From NCBI GenBank assembly GCA_011009095.1, contig VTPC01089655.1, positions 16,597-80,596 of the forward strand: a stretch of DNA of 64,000 nt, read 5' to 3'. The DNA comes from Ignelater luminosus (Eukaryota > Arthropoda > Insecta > Coleoptera > Elateridae). Shown piece by piece: positions 12,717 through 24,060 of this stretch; position 1 is the first letter of the stretch; the number at the start of each line of letters is the position of its first letter. The position numbers were made by a program, and so were the translations under genes. The notes below the pieces were generated by a model that did not search any database, had not been told where the DNA came from, and was given only the letters and a program-made list of their open reading frames with translations.

Positions 12717-14550
12717 TTATAGCGTTACCATCTATGCAAATCCCTATGGTGTGAATTTTCTGAAGTTACTAGGCCCCTCAACCTAAATAAGTAGGGAAGC
12801 TCGAATGGTGATGATTAAATGTCAGATGAGTAGATAAATCGATACGGAGCGCCAGGAAAAGTTCTCGCCCGCAAACATAACAGAGGACACCGATCAGCCC
12901 GCGGTATTTGCACACTCAGACGTCCCTTTTAAGTGGTGTCGAGTGGCAGGAAGAAGCATGAAGTGGAGAAGTCATCATCGTTAGGACGCGAAAGTAGACG
13001 GCGCAGAGAACGCATTATTTGGCAACGTCTGGAGTGTTGTTTTAGGAATACGTAGTGTCGTTGATGAGTGATGGGTATAGTGTCGAAAGATATCCAGTCA
13101 GCGTAGCAAAACCTAACAGTGGCGAAACTTTGTGACAATGCTGATTGAATATTGTACTTTGCTTTTAAGAATCACACCATTCCCTGCCAGTTAGCTGAAA
13201 TGGTGAGAAATGGTTTCAGATGGGTGAACGAAGAGTGCTGGTAGGTGCTGTAGGACTTCGGTGGCTTGCGTGATGCCTTGCCTCTAGATGATCCATCGCA
13301 AAGACAACCTGGAAAGCGGGTCGTCGTCGGTGACTGTAAAGTTGCTTAGAGCGCGTCTGAAATATGATGGAGGGAAATTTTAAATTCCGGTCGATCGATG
13401 TAAATAAGATATAGCAGAATTGATGGAGACACCTTACCAACACGTCGTTACTTTCCCGCACAACACCGGACTCTAGCAGTAGAACGAATCAGTAGCCGCA
13501 GCTTAAACAAGTTATAAAGCTAGTTTGGCATTATGCAAGTAGGTTATCTGGTTGAACGCCCAGTTCACTTCCCGTTAAGGTAAGATAATTTGCAGGTAAA
13601 CATTTGGCTGACTATCTGTTCTACAACCAGTTCCAATATTATTCCTACCAAATCTTCTTTGTTTTAAGATGATCATTACAACCCATGAAAGCAGTATAGC
13701 CTTGCCCTTCTCGCTATGAATACAAAAAAAACTTAAGAACATAACTGACAAACTACTCACGATACAATACAGTACTTTGAAACCAGATAAACTACATATT
13801 CGTTTTGGCATTGATACGCTAAGTCTCTAAATGGAATAAGTAATACAATGAAAGTAACTAACGGGCATGTCTTTCAGGAGATGAAACCAGAGGCTAATGG
13901 CATCGGTAGTCGTTCCTATAGATTAAGTTTTCTTAGGCAAGTTGCAGAAATTATACACAAAAAGTCACTGAACATCAGAAAAGTTCGACATGGCCTTATA
14001 CGATTAGCTCCTAGCAATCGTAATTAAAATACAAAACAATTTGTAAATGAGAAAAGCGAATTGGTGAAGTTGCTTGTTTAAATCTCTTAATTCTAGTATT
14101 GTTTCATTTATTGTAAACTTAAACAGATTTGTCAACTTATCTCTAAATAGCTTTTAGTGTGTGACTATCACGTAACAGCTAAGCTAAGGTTACGTTATAA
14201 AGAAAAGTAGGGAAGGCAATAAAAATTTTTATACTGAAGAGTTTTTGCATATTAGATGCAAGCTTTTTCTTACAACCGCAGCGAAAATGTTAATTAGAAA
14301 GAAATTTTGTTCATTGGTGTTTTCTATTATATTTAGAATCGTGATATGTTCAAAAATTAACAAAATTTGTGCTTTTAAAACATTAAAGATTCAGAGACGA
14401 TTAACTTCTGCAGCACAAATAGTACAACAGCCACACGTATATAGTAATTATATTGCAAACAGTTAGATTATACTTTATCTAAAATGGAAATCGTACAAGT
14501 TGAAAAAAACAGGTAATATTTCTAACAGAAAATAGACTGCTGGCTGCACT
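11781..14550. other. Non-coding flank within duplicated block, copy A
   Basis: No gene found. It includes a CT microsatellite at 12668-12710 and matches 16948-19934. Similarity is highest in the last part (about 13800-14550), which is nearly identical to 19180-19934. Confidence 0.6.
12668..12710. repeat. (TC)n microsatellite
   Basis: About 21 uninterrupted TC units. The corresponding place in copy B (around 17830) has only a short TTTCTC stretch, so the tract expanded in A or was lost in B. Confidence 0.95.
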
Positions 14551-14950
14551 NNNNNNNNNNNNNNNNNNNNNNNNNNNNNNNNNNNNNNNNNNNNNNNNNN
14601 NNNNNNNNNNNNNNNNNNNNNNNNNNNNNNNNNNNNNNNNNNNNNNNNNNNNNNNNNNNNNNNNNNNNNNNNNNNNNNNNNNNNNNNNNNNNNNNNNNNN
14701 NNNNNNNNNNNNNNNNNNNNNNNNNNNNNNNNNNNNNNNNNNNNNNNNNNNNNNNNNNNNNNNNNNNNNNNNNNNNNNNNNNNNNNNNNNNNNNNNNNNN
14801 NNNNNNNNNNNNNNNNNNNNNNNNNNNNNNNNNNNNNNNNNNNNNNNNNNNNNNNNNNNNNNNNNNNNNNNNNNNNNNNNNNNNNNNNNNNNNNNNNNNN
14901 NNNNNNNNNNNNNNNNNNNNNNNNNNNNNNNNNNNNNNNNNNNNNNNNNN
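14551..14950. other. Assembly gap of 400 N
   Basis: Exactly 400 N. The gap separates the end of duplicated copy A from the start of copy B, and open frames crossing it are artefacts. Confidence 1.
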
Positions 14951-16947
14951 TAATCAAGAAATTCTGCCCAACAATAAGTATGCAATCAGAAAAAAAACGA
15001 AGAAAAATACCAATAAGAGTTGAAATACAAACTCTCTCACAAAATCTCTCATTAGATGACCTAACCCAAAAATCACAAAAGACATAAAAACAACGAAAAA
15101 GGCTGTAACTTAAATAAAACCAAAAGAGATAAAAATAACCAACGAAACTAAACAACTAATTAATTTAAGACGAAACTTAAATAGAAACAAATCAACAAGA
15201 CCATAAAACGGGAATTCAGGAAAGACAAACGAAATTCTAACACAAGAATGATAAATCATACAATTGAAAACAATAAAACCATGAAAGTCTTAAGAAACAT
15301 AACATAAAATAGTCAAAGCGAATGTACCATATGAAAGACAAAATTGGTCAATTGGTCACAGGCACAACAGAAATCTCTAAAGTGATCGAAGACTTCTATA
15401 CACAATTGTACGAGTCAAAGGTACCAAACCCGAAAGCAAACCTACCAGAAATAACAACACGAAATGTCAATTCCAAAGAGATACCTACAGTCACCACTCA
15501 GGAAATATATACACAGCTTTACCACAAATAAAAAATAGCCGGTGCCCAGCAGAAGACCGAATAACAATAGAAATGTTAAAAATAGCTAACTAAAGCAATC
15601 CAACTACTGATGAACTGCTGTATCAATGAAAGCAAAATACCAACAAGCTGGAAAAACGCAGAAGTGATATTGTTATTCGACACCGCTGACATAGGAAACT
15701 ATAGGCCAATCAGTCTATTATCGCATCTGTATAAATCGCTAACAAAGATCCTTACAAACAGGCTGTCAATCAAAATGGACTTCTATCAACCTTTTGAACA
15801 GGCAGAATTCAGAAACAGTTTTAGTACCATTGACCACCTACAAACCTTGCGAACGCTGGTTGAAAAATGCGAAGAGCACAACCTCTCATTACACCTAGGG
15901 TTTGTAGATTTTCAAAAGGCATTCGACTCAGTTGAGTTTTGATCAATATTTGAAAAACTAAACGACGCAAGAATAGACTCTCGGTATTGCTCCCTGCTGA
16001 AAGACATCTATACAAACGCCACCATGCACGTTAAGATCCGAGAAGCAAACACGAGAACTACCATTACAAAGAGGCGTCAGACAAGGAGATACCATTTCTT
16101 TTAAACTTTTTACACTGGCGCTAGAAAACGTATTTTAAAAAAATAAGCCGAAAAAAAAGGATTAAATTAATCATAATAAGTAGGAATGAGGAAGAATTAG
16201 AACAAATGTTAACCTATCTTGCCCTGAACTCAAAGACCATAGGACTACAAATAACTTATGGGAAAACAAAAAAATAATGCCAAACAGCCAAAGACAAATT
16301 TAGGTAAACCAACGAACTATATAAAATGTCCATGAATACGTCTACCTTGGGCAGGTAAAGTTGGGAAAACCAAAGAAATCAAACCACCGAGATCACAAGG
16401 CGAACAAAATTTGGATGGACGGCATTCAGAAAACTTAGGGAGATACTAAAGAATCAAGAAATACCTTGTTTGAAGAAAAAGGTATGGGACATGTGCGTTC
16501 TGCCCGTAATGACACATAGCACAGAAACAACGGCAATAACACATAAAAGCGCAAACAAATTTTAAACAACCCAACGTGCTATGGAGAGGGCAATGCTCGG
16601 CATAAGTCTTAGAAACCGAATCCAAAACACAGAATTAGGCTGCGCACAAAAGTCACAGACATTATGGAAAAAGTCTTAAAGCTAAAATGGAGTTGGGCCT
16701 GACACGCCGCGAGAAAACTTCCAAAACATTGAATAAACCGACTCATACGATGGCGACCTAAGATATCAAAAAGGAACGTCGGCAGACCATAGAAGAGATG
16801 GGCAGACGATATTAAAGAGATTGACGGCAAAAACTGGTTGCAAGATGCGCAAAATAAAGAAACTTGGCACAACTTAGAGGAGGCCTATGTCTTGCAGTAA
16901 ACGAGGGAGGGCTAAAAGAAGAAGAAGAAAAAAAAGAAGAAGAAGAA
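14951..16947 (+). pseudogene. RTE-like LINE, copy B (5' part missing at gap)
   Basis: Same element as copy A starting in the linker between endonuclease and reverse transcriptase. An open stretch at 15610-15942 carries ANY-type motifs NYRPISLLSHLYKSL and FVDFQKAFDSVEF, then the same TGA that ends copy A. The segment bearing the FADD catalytic site is deleted here (between about 16165 and 16175). It ends with GAA-rich repeats at 16914-16947. Several stops are shared with copy A (for example after LYHK at 15529-15531), so the element was dead before the block duplicated. Confidence 0.87.
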
Positions 16948-18167
16948 TCAGTGCCAAAATACGGTCTTGATCATTTGTTACAAAAATGTTGATTTCTAGA
17001 CGCACTCATGTAACCAAACCTGGACATTTAGAGGTAAATATTAATAGAATAGGTAATTTTTTTGTTTGTTTTAGAAATTATTTTACGGCCGATTTTAGAT
17101 CAGAGAAACGCTATGATAACTATACGTGACAACACCTTTCCAATCAATATAGATCTGTAACCGGCAACAAGCCATTTCCTAGATTGTCGCTGCTCCATTC
17201 CCATGTGATTTTATCAGTGGAACACATCACCAATGAAATTATGGTACTGAAGGCAAAAGTAATAAAAATACCATAATAAAATGCAATTATGTACATACCC
17301 TAGTCTGAATACATTGTTGTAGATGAATATGGTGCTTCAGCAAAAAAAGAGTAGTTGCAAAAAAAGAGCTTTCTCATCCGAATCGATAAACGTGAGCATT
17401 GAGGTTAATCCTACTATAGGCAAAACTCTGTAAATCAGTTCTGCTGTCTGGTCTGCTACACTTTTCATCTATGAGACGCTCTTACCCCAAATGCCAGCTA
17501 AATAGTTTTCTTTGTCAGTTTTTCAGGCATTATCTTATTGTTAGTCAAGAAGAGAATAAACATTAAAAAGCCGCTCAAGGCAGGCACTACTACAAGAGTT
17601 ATTCCCCTCTTCAGTCAGTAAGTATTAAATGGTAGAATCATGCAGAATCATAAGCAGTAGATTAAAGAAATTATAAGACGGTGATAGTGATGTAAAGCAC
17701 ATACAACCATCAACCGGCTGTGATTCGAGTTTGTGAAATGTGCTCGTTTGGATGCGGTGGCTTGGATCTCGGGGTCTAGCTTAAATCTGGGACAATGCAG
17801 TGTATACAGTAAGGATGCAGAACTCTGCAACTGTAGATGATTTTTCTCTTTATAGCGTTGCCATCTATTCAAATCCTTGTGGTGTGGATCTTCTGATGTT
17901 ACTAGGCCCCTCAACCTAAATAAGTAAGGAACCGGCTCGAGTAGTGATGATTAAATGTTAGATGAGTGGATAAATCGAGTCCTCGTCCGCAAACACAACA
18001 CAGACGTCCCTTTTAAGTGGTGTCAAGTGACAGAAAGAGCATGAAGTGAAAAAGTCATCATGGGCTGGTAATCATGGAGAGCTCATTAGAACGTTAATAT
18101 TAGACAGCGTACGGCAGAGAAAGCATAATTTGGTAACGTCTGGAGGGTTATCCTAAGGATACACACG

Positions 18168-18329
18168 CTCGGTTGCGCAAAAATAATTTGATCATTGAGC
18201 AAGTTGATCAGTTGATTAACCGATCTAATTGGATAAGTCAGAATATTTCACTACTTCTGATTGGTTAATTAATTTATCAAGTGACTGATCAATCTATCAA
18301 GCATTTAACAAAGCTTTGTGCAACACGGC
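18168..18329. mobile_element. Small MITE present only in copy B
   Basis: About 160 bases with imperfect inverted ends: CGGTTGCGCAAA on the left and, read on the opposite strand, CCGTGTTGCACAAA on the right. Inner arms share TTGATCAGT and GATTAACC-type blocks in inverted order. Copy A has no counterpart between its ...AGGAATACG and TAGTGTCG (about 13045), which is the empty site. Superfamily not assigned. Confidence 0.7.
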
Positions 18330-18809
18330 CATAGTATCGTCAATGAGTGATAAGTATAGTGTCGAAACTTTGTGATAGTGGTGATAGAAAATTGTTCTTT
18401 GCTTTTAAGAATCACATCATTCCCTGCCAATTAGTTGAGGTGGTGAAAACTAGTCTCAGATAGGTAAACGAAGAGTGCTGGCTGTTGGCTTACGTGATGC
18501 CTCACCTCTCGTTGATTCATCGCAGATACAACCTGGAAAGCGGGTCGTCGTCGGTGACTGAAGTTGCTTAGAGCGCGTCTGAAATATGATAGAGGGAAAT
18601 CTTAAATTCCGATGTATATAAGATGTAGCAGAATTGATGGAGACACCTTAGCAATACGTCATTGCTTTCCCGCACAAACAAGTTATAAAGCTAGTTTGGG
18701 ATTATGCAAGTAAATAAGTTATCTGGTTGAACGCTCAGATCACTCCCCGTTAAGGTAACATGATTTACAAGAGGTAAACATTTAGCTGACTATCTGCTCT
18801 ACAACCAGT

Positions 18810-19010
18810 TCTAGAATTTGGTACAATTTGTACATTCAACGCTCTAAGGAGTAATGATCGCGTATTAGCTATCACTTTCAGCAGAATTGTCTTGATAGTA
18901 AGCGATTTAGTAAGTATTTACTGACCGGAAAGCTGCTACCTATTGTATACATCGTAATAACGATCTAATTAACTTGTTTGATGGTAATTACCAGTAAGTA
19001 TTTAAATTCC
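18810..19010. other. ~200-bp insertion in copy B (or deletion in A)
   Basis: Copy A runs CTACAACCAGTTCC-AATATTATTCC without a break (about 13620), while B has about 200 bases in between. The ends (GAATTTGGTACAATT and, inverted, GAATTTAAATACTT) are weakly similar, so a small mobile element is possible. Confidence 0.5.
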
Positions 19011-19934
19011 AGTATTATTCCTACCAAACCTTCTTTGTTTTAAGCTGACCATTACAACCCAGAAAAGCAGTGTCGCCTTGTCCTTCTTGCTATAAATACA
19101 AAGGAAACTTGGTTTGAAGAACATAACTGACAAACTATTCACGATACAATACAGTACTTTGAAACCAGATAAACTACATATATCGTTTTGACATTGATAC
19201 ACTAAGTCTCTAAATGGAATAAGTAATACAATGAAAGTAACTAACGGGCATGTCTTTCAGGAGATGAAACCAGAGGCTAATGGCATCGGTAGTTGTTCCT
19301 AAAGATTAAGTTTTCTTAGGCAAGTTGCAGAAATTATACACAAAAAGTTACTGAACATCAGAAAAGTTCGACATGGCCTTATACGATTAGCTCCTAGCAA
19401 TCGTAATTAAAATACAAAGCAATTTGTAAATGAGAAAAGCGAATTGGTGAAGTTGCTTGTTTAAATCTCTTAATTCTAGTATGAATGAAACACATTTATT
19501 GTAAACTTAAACAGATTTGTCAACTAATCTCTAAATAGCTTTTAGTGCGTGACTATCACATATCAGCTAAGCTAAGGTTACGCTATAAAGAAAAGTAGGG
19601 AAGCCAATAAAAATTTTTATACTGAAGAGTTTTTGCATATTAGATGCAAGCTTTTTCTTACAACCGCAGCGAAAATGTTATTTAGAAAGAAATTTTGTTC
19701 ATTGTTGTTTTCTATTATAGAATCGTGATATGTTCAAAAATTAACAAAATTTGTGCTTTTAAAGCATTAAAGATTCAGAGACGATTAACTTCTGCAGCAC
19801 AAATAGTACAACAGCCACACGTATATAGTAATTATATTGCAAACAGTTAGATTATACTTTATCTAAAATGGAAATCGTACAAGTTGAAAAAAACAGGTAA
19901 TATTTCTAACAGAAAATAGACTGCTGGCTGCACT

Positions 19935-20746
19935 AGTGGTAGCGATAACTCCCATTCTAAATCTCTTGTCGAAAGTTCTAATACAAATGGCTAGTAAAGG
20001 GCTCATTGCAGTTTCCAAACTAAACAATAACTGCACACCATTCTCTGTGAACGGAGAGAGAACAGCAGAAGTTTTATCATGGAAAAGCAGATTTAAACTT
20101 GAAACTTTCTAATGAATGCCCGTATTAGAACTGCAGAACAATTAATCTTCCTAGATTGTGAAAATAGTAGGTATTATTCGTGGAAATGTACGAGATAAAA
20201 ACTGAAGCTGTAAAAAAAAGAGAGTTGAGGTTTTAACAGAATTTTTCACTGCGGAAGTATCATTAAATTAGCGGAGTTTTCTGTCATAATTTATTTCGCA
20301 ATAGCAGTTTATGAAAGAAATTTTGTTCTGGCTGCAATTTTTAATTGGATTAAAATCTTATTTTGTTTTCTTTTTTGGTTTTACAGGCATCGTTATTCTT
20401 TTGTTTACATTTGAATGTATTTTATGTCTTACTGCTTCTGTTTTCAAAGATTATTATTATCAGTGCAAAATTCTTCTATTGTTAGGTATTTTTAAGTTAA
20501 GTTAGAGTTAATTTAAATTGAAAATATACATTGTACAATTATATGATGAGAGCACCTTTTCTCTTTACGTTTACACAAAAGATTAAAGTCAGATACTTGA
20601 AAATTATATATAGGTATTATCAATATAAAAATTAAAATGTAATTGACATTCTAAATAAATGATTTTTTTCAAAATACTTAACTATATAAATAGAAAAAAT
20701 TATTTTATACGTTGTTCAAAAACTCTTTTTAAATTAGCGAGTCCTT
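19935..20746. other. AT-rich non-coding DNA
   Basis: No motif-bearing frame; nothing identifiable. Confidence 0.5.
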
Positions 20747-21526
20747 TAATAGTCCAGTCAATGAATGCCCAAAAGAGGATTGTAGAGGACATGGAAAGGG
20801 GAAGAATTTTCAATTTTCAAAAATTACAGATTTGCTCTGGCGAATATCTCGGAAACTATAATACATAGAAAGAAAATAAATATAAACATTCTTGTAGGAA
20901 ATTTAATTATCTTGTACTTCGTGAGGAATACTTTCCACCGTACGACGCACCATTTCCGAGTTATAAGCGAAAAACCGATAAAAGGGACTTTTCCACCCAC
21001 CTCCTAAAGCGGCAGGGCTAGGGGCGGGGACTTTTAGTATCTTTGCCTGCTTACTACCCACAACATATTCCTCAAGAGAAGAATTCCTCTACAACCCTCT
21101 TTTGGGCATTCATAGACTTTTCTTGAGAAATCACGGAATGTATCCAAAAACTTCAAACTGCCGTAACCTCTGGCCTGTAGAAGATAAATTAGTAAGTATA
21201 ACATATTTCTAAAGGGGACTACATGCTCTACAACTTCCTGTCTGACAACTTTTCTGTAAAACATAAAGCTGAGGAGTTAGAAAGACAAGTTTGACGAAAA
21301 ATGTGAGGCAAAAAAGTTTTTCGAAAATTATTGATATTCGCTGGCGAATATCTCGGAAACTATAACACATAGAAAGAAAATGAATATAAACAGTCTTGTA
21401 GGAAATTTAATTATCTTTTATTTTGTAGGGAATCTTTGCCTTCTAACTACCCCCAACACATTACTCAAGAGAAAAATTCTCCCCCTTTCCATGTCCTCTA
21501 TAACCCCTTCGTTGACTGGACTATAA
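20747..21526. mobile_element. Fold-back element with inverted ends and internal direct repeat
   Basis: The ends TAATAGTCCAGTCAA (20748) and, read on the opposite strand, TTATAGTCCAGTCAA (21526) begin inverted repeats of about 60-70 bases that share AGAGGACATGGAAAGG and GGAGAATTTT. Inside, a ~75-base block starting CTGGCGAATATCTCGG occurs at 20837 and again at 21341. A third copy of the ATGCCCAAAAGAGG part lies inverted at about 21090-21118. No coding capacity; a non-autonomous element is the simplest reading. Confidence 0.75.
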
Positions 21527-23583
21527 CGCACTTTACTCGTGTTGTAACTTGCCGAAGGTTGCAATAGCTTCTCTTTTTAAAGAACTTAAAAATCTCCACT
21601 TGACATTTTTCTGAAATATTTTTAGCGTTGGAAAAACCTTCTTTTTTAATTGTCAGCACCTTCTTTTTTCAGGAAAAGTCAAGCTAACAGAATTAAATCT
21701 GCTCGAGAGTTGCATTGTATCAAACTTTGGTAACTGTTTGCGTAGAGCTTTACAGACTTAATGTTACAAGTTCATTTTTCAGAGCATTTTTTCATTGTAC
21801 AACCATTAGTATAAATAAACATTTTAAGGATTCATTTCTATGAAGAAGTACTAAAGCTTTCTGAGAAATTTTAATCCCTAGAAAAGGTACAATTGAAAAC
21901 CTTTGGTGTATTCAAAGCCTTAACGTTCGTATGGTATGGGATGTGCCAAAAAAACCTAATTAATTAATTTATTGGAAGTTTTAAGAAATATTCGGAAAAT
22001 ACTTGGAAAAAGAAAGTAATATTTAGCAATACCATTCAGTGACTTGTATGCAAGTAAAGGATTTACAAGATTTAGCCTAGACATTGCTGCTAGTTTATAA
22101 CCTTGTCTTTAAACAAAACTTATTGGAAGATCGCACTTGCTACTGACTAATTTAATTGACATATAAACTGATAGAAAATACGCTTAGTATTGTTATTTCG
22201 TTAAGTGATGACTACATATACATGGTTCGTTCGTATAGACTAGCATCATCATTGTTAGAGTGATAGTGAAGGGCAGACTGTAATTTTTGAGTGTACTGTG
22301 ACTAATCGTAAGTTAGACATGCGTTATTGTAGGTATCGAGTTACAGTCGATAGTTTTGTATGTTTATGGTATTCGACAGTTATTGGAGAATTGATTGCTA
22401 CTTGCGGTTGCTGACGCAGTTTAGCATTTCTGGATAAGATCAATCCCTGGCGACTCAGTGAATTACTACCTGCTTGTATTGAAATCTTTAATACTTAACG
22501 TGAGAGAAAATGACCAGTTTCTTAGAGATAACGTTCAAACTTACCTTGGTTTAATTCCCCTTGACATTATCTAAATTTATGGCTTGGAAACGTTAAATTT
22601 TTCTAGAATTCTTTTATAAAAATGTTTTCTTAATACTAAATTAGAGATGTATTGGGGCTTGATATAGAAGAAAATTACCCCTGAATTTATATTCTTCAGA
22701 CTTCATTTTTACGATTCAGAAAATTTTATACTCTTATATTTTGGTTTTATTACCCTTAAAACTATAAATTTGTCACTTTGTCTAGCATAGACAAAATTTA
22801 TATTTCCTATAATTGCCGAGTGCAACGTTCAAATCTTTCGCTAAATACAACCCCTCCCTCTAGGGGGTTGGAAGTTACCTTTTCCGCTTCCGCACTCAAG
22901 AGAGTTCATCTACCGCTATCGAAGCAGAAGCACGCGTCTTTCGAGTCTTCTCTTGTGAAAGTTTGGAACATAGAAATAATTTCGCGAACTACCGAGAAAT
23001 AAGTGTTGGACTAATTTTCTGCTAAGGTGAAGTTATACCTGAGTGAAAATATCGCGAATCAATTCTGTCTTCGTTAAACAATTTATAGACATTTTCCCGG
23101 GATATTTCGGATGCGTCTTTATCGCACCGTACCTCGAAAATCATCACCAGCAGGCGAAAATTGCCAAATAATTTCACAACGAACTCTCAAAACTACCGTA
23201 CCGTCATTTATCTTATAATATCTTAATATTTTTATCGAACTTTCTACCAGACTCGTACTGTCTCGCTATGTACAAATATTTTGAAAGTCAATTAAAATAT
23301 CTTGTTACTTAACGTATGAAGGAGACGTCCATTCTTGTAAAGATATGTAGTAACTGTAAATTAAATCTTGTGTGAACCAGTGCCGCTAGTTCAGTGTATT
23401 CTGTGCCAACAACTGAGTTCTCTTTGTATTGCATTAGTTCCCGTTATGGTAAAACAGCTTTACCTTTTTTTTAAATCTTTTATGAAGAAGCATACAATTT
23501 GTCAACCTACATTGTACTGCATATTATCGTCACGTCACCAACCGCTTGGATAAAACTGATCCATCCTAAATATTACTTAATCA

Positions 23584-23673
23584 CCGCTTCACATCAGTGA
23601 AGAGCCTCAGAACATCGTTTCATACTAGTGAAAAACCTGACGAAGCGTTTCACAGTGGTGAAAGGCCCGTTAA
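23584..23673. repeat. Three tandem hairpin-forming units (~30 bp)
   Basis: Units start CGCTTCACATCAGTGAAG (23584), CGTTTCATACTAGTGAAA (23615) and CGTTTCACAGTGGTGAAA (23645). Each contains TTCAY...RTGAA, able to form a short stem-loop, followed by a variable 10-12-base spacer. Period is 31 then 30 bases. Confidence 0.7.
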
Positions 23674-24036
23674 TATTGTTTAATTAATAGAAATATATTG
23701 TTAGCTGAGTTGTAACGTAACTTACTTGTTCCGAACTATTAATATCTTTTATTTGTTTGTATTTTTTTATAAACAATATTTATAAAGTCGATGTTTTTCT
23801 TTATTGTTCATTCATGTTAAATTTTGATAACGAAAATCCTTACTATCTAACAATTTTGTCAACTTGTTCTTGTTTGACGATTTATTTATATATCTTAAGA
23901 TTTGGTATCCACGGTTAATTGCAAAACACCTACAGGTGATAAATTTAATTCAATTACCGCTATTATTTATATCTTTCATATTTTAATGTTTATGCTTCTT
24001 TCATAAATGATCATTGAATTTTATTCTTTTATTTCA

Positions 24037-24060
24037 CTAGCGCTTCTTGCATTGCGCTAG
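24037..24060. other. Perfect 7-bp stem hairpin
   Basis: CTAGCGC, ten-base loop, GCGCTAG. Stands in AT-rich DNA; function unknown. Confidence 0.6.

Larger units (their letters stand above)
9791..14550. repeat. Duplicated block, copy A
   Basis: From TAATCAAGAAATTCTG at 9791 to TGGCTGCACT at 14550, the sequence matches 14951-19934 in the same orientation, with many substitutions and indels. The offset is about 5160 at the start and 5384 at the end. The block includes most of the LINE and about 2.8 kb of unrelated flank, so it duplicated as genomic DNA rather than by retrotransposition. Both visible outer limits coincide with the gap, so the true breakpoints are hidden. Confidence 0.9.
14951..19934. 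repeat. Duplicated block, copy B
   Basis: Second copy of the block seen at 9791-14550, same orientation. It carries extra pieces absent from A: about 50 bases near 17030-17080, a MITE at 18168-18329 and about 200 bases at 18810-19010. It lacks the CT microsatellite and part of the reverse transcriptase. It could be a true tandem duplication or two haplotypes placed side by side by the assembler. Confidence 0.9.
16948..19934. other. Non-coding flank within duplicated block, copy B
   Basis: No gene found. Corresponds to 11781-14550 apart from the insertions listed separately. Confidence 0.6.

Noticed and set aside
14475..15155. Long minus-strand open frames crossing the gap
   Set aside because: Most residues come from N bases; no real sequence supports them.
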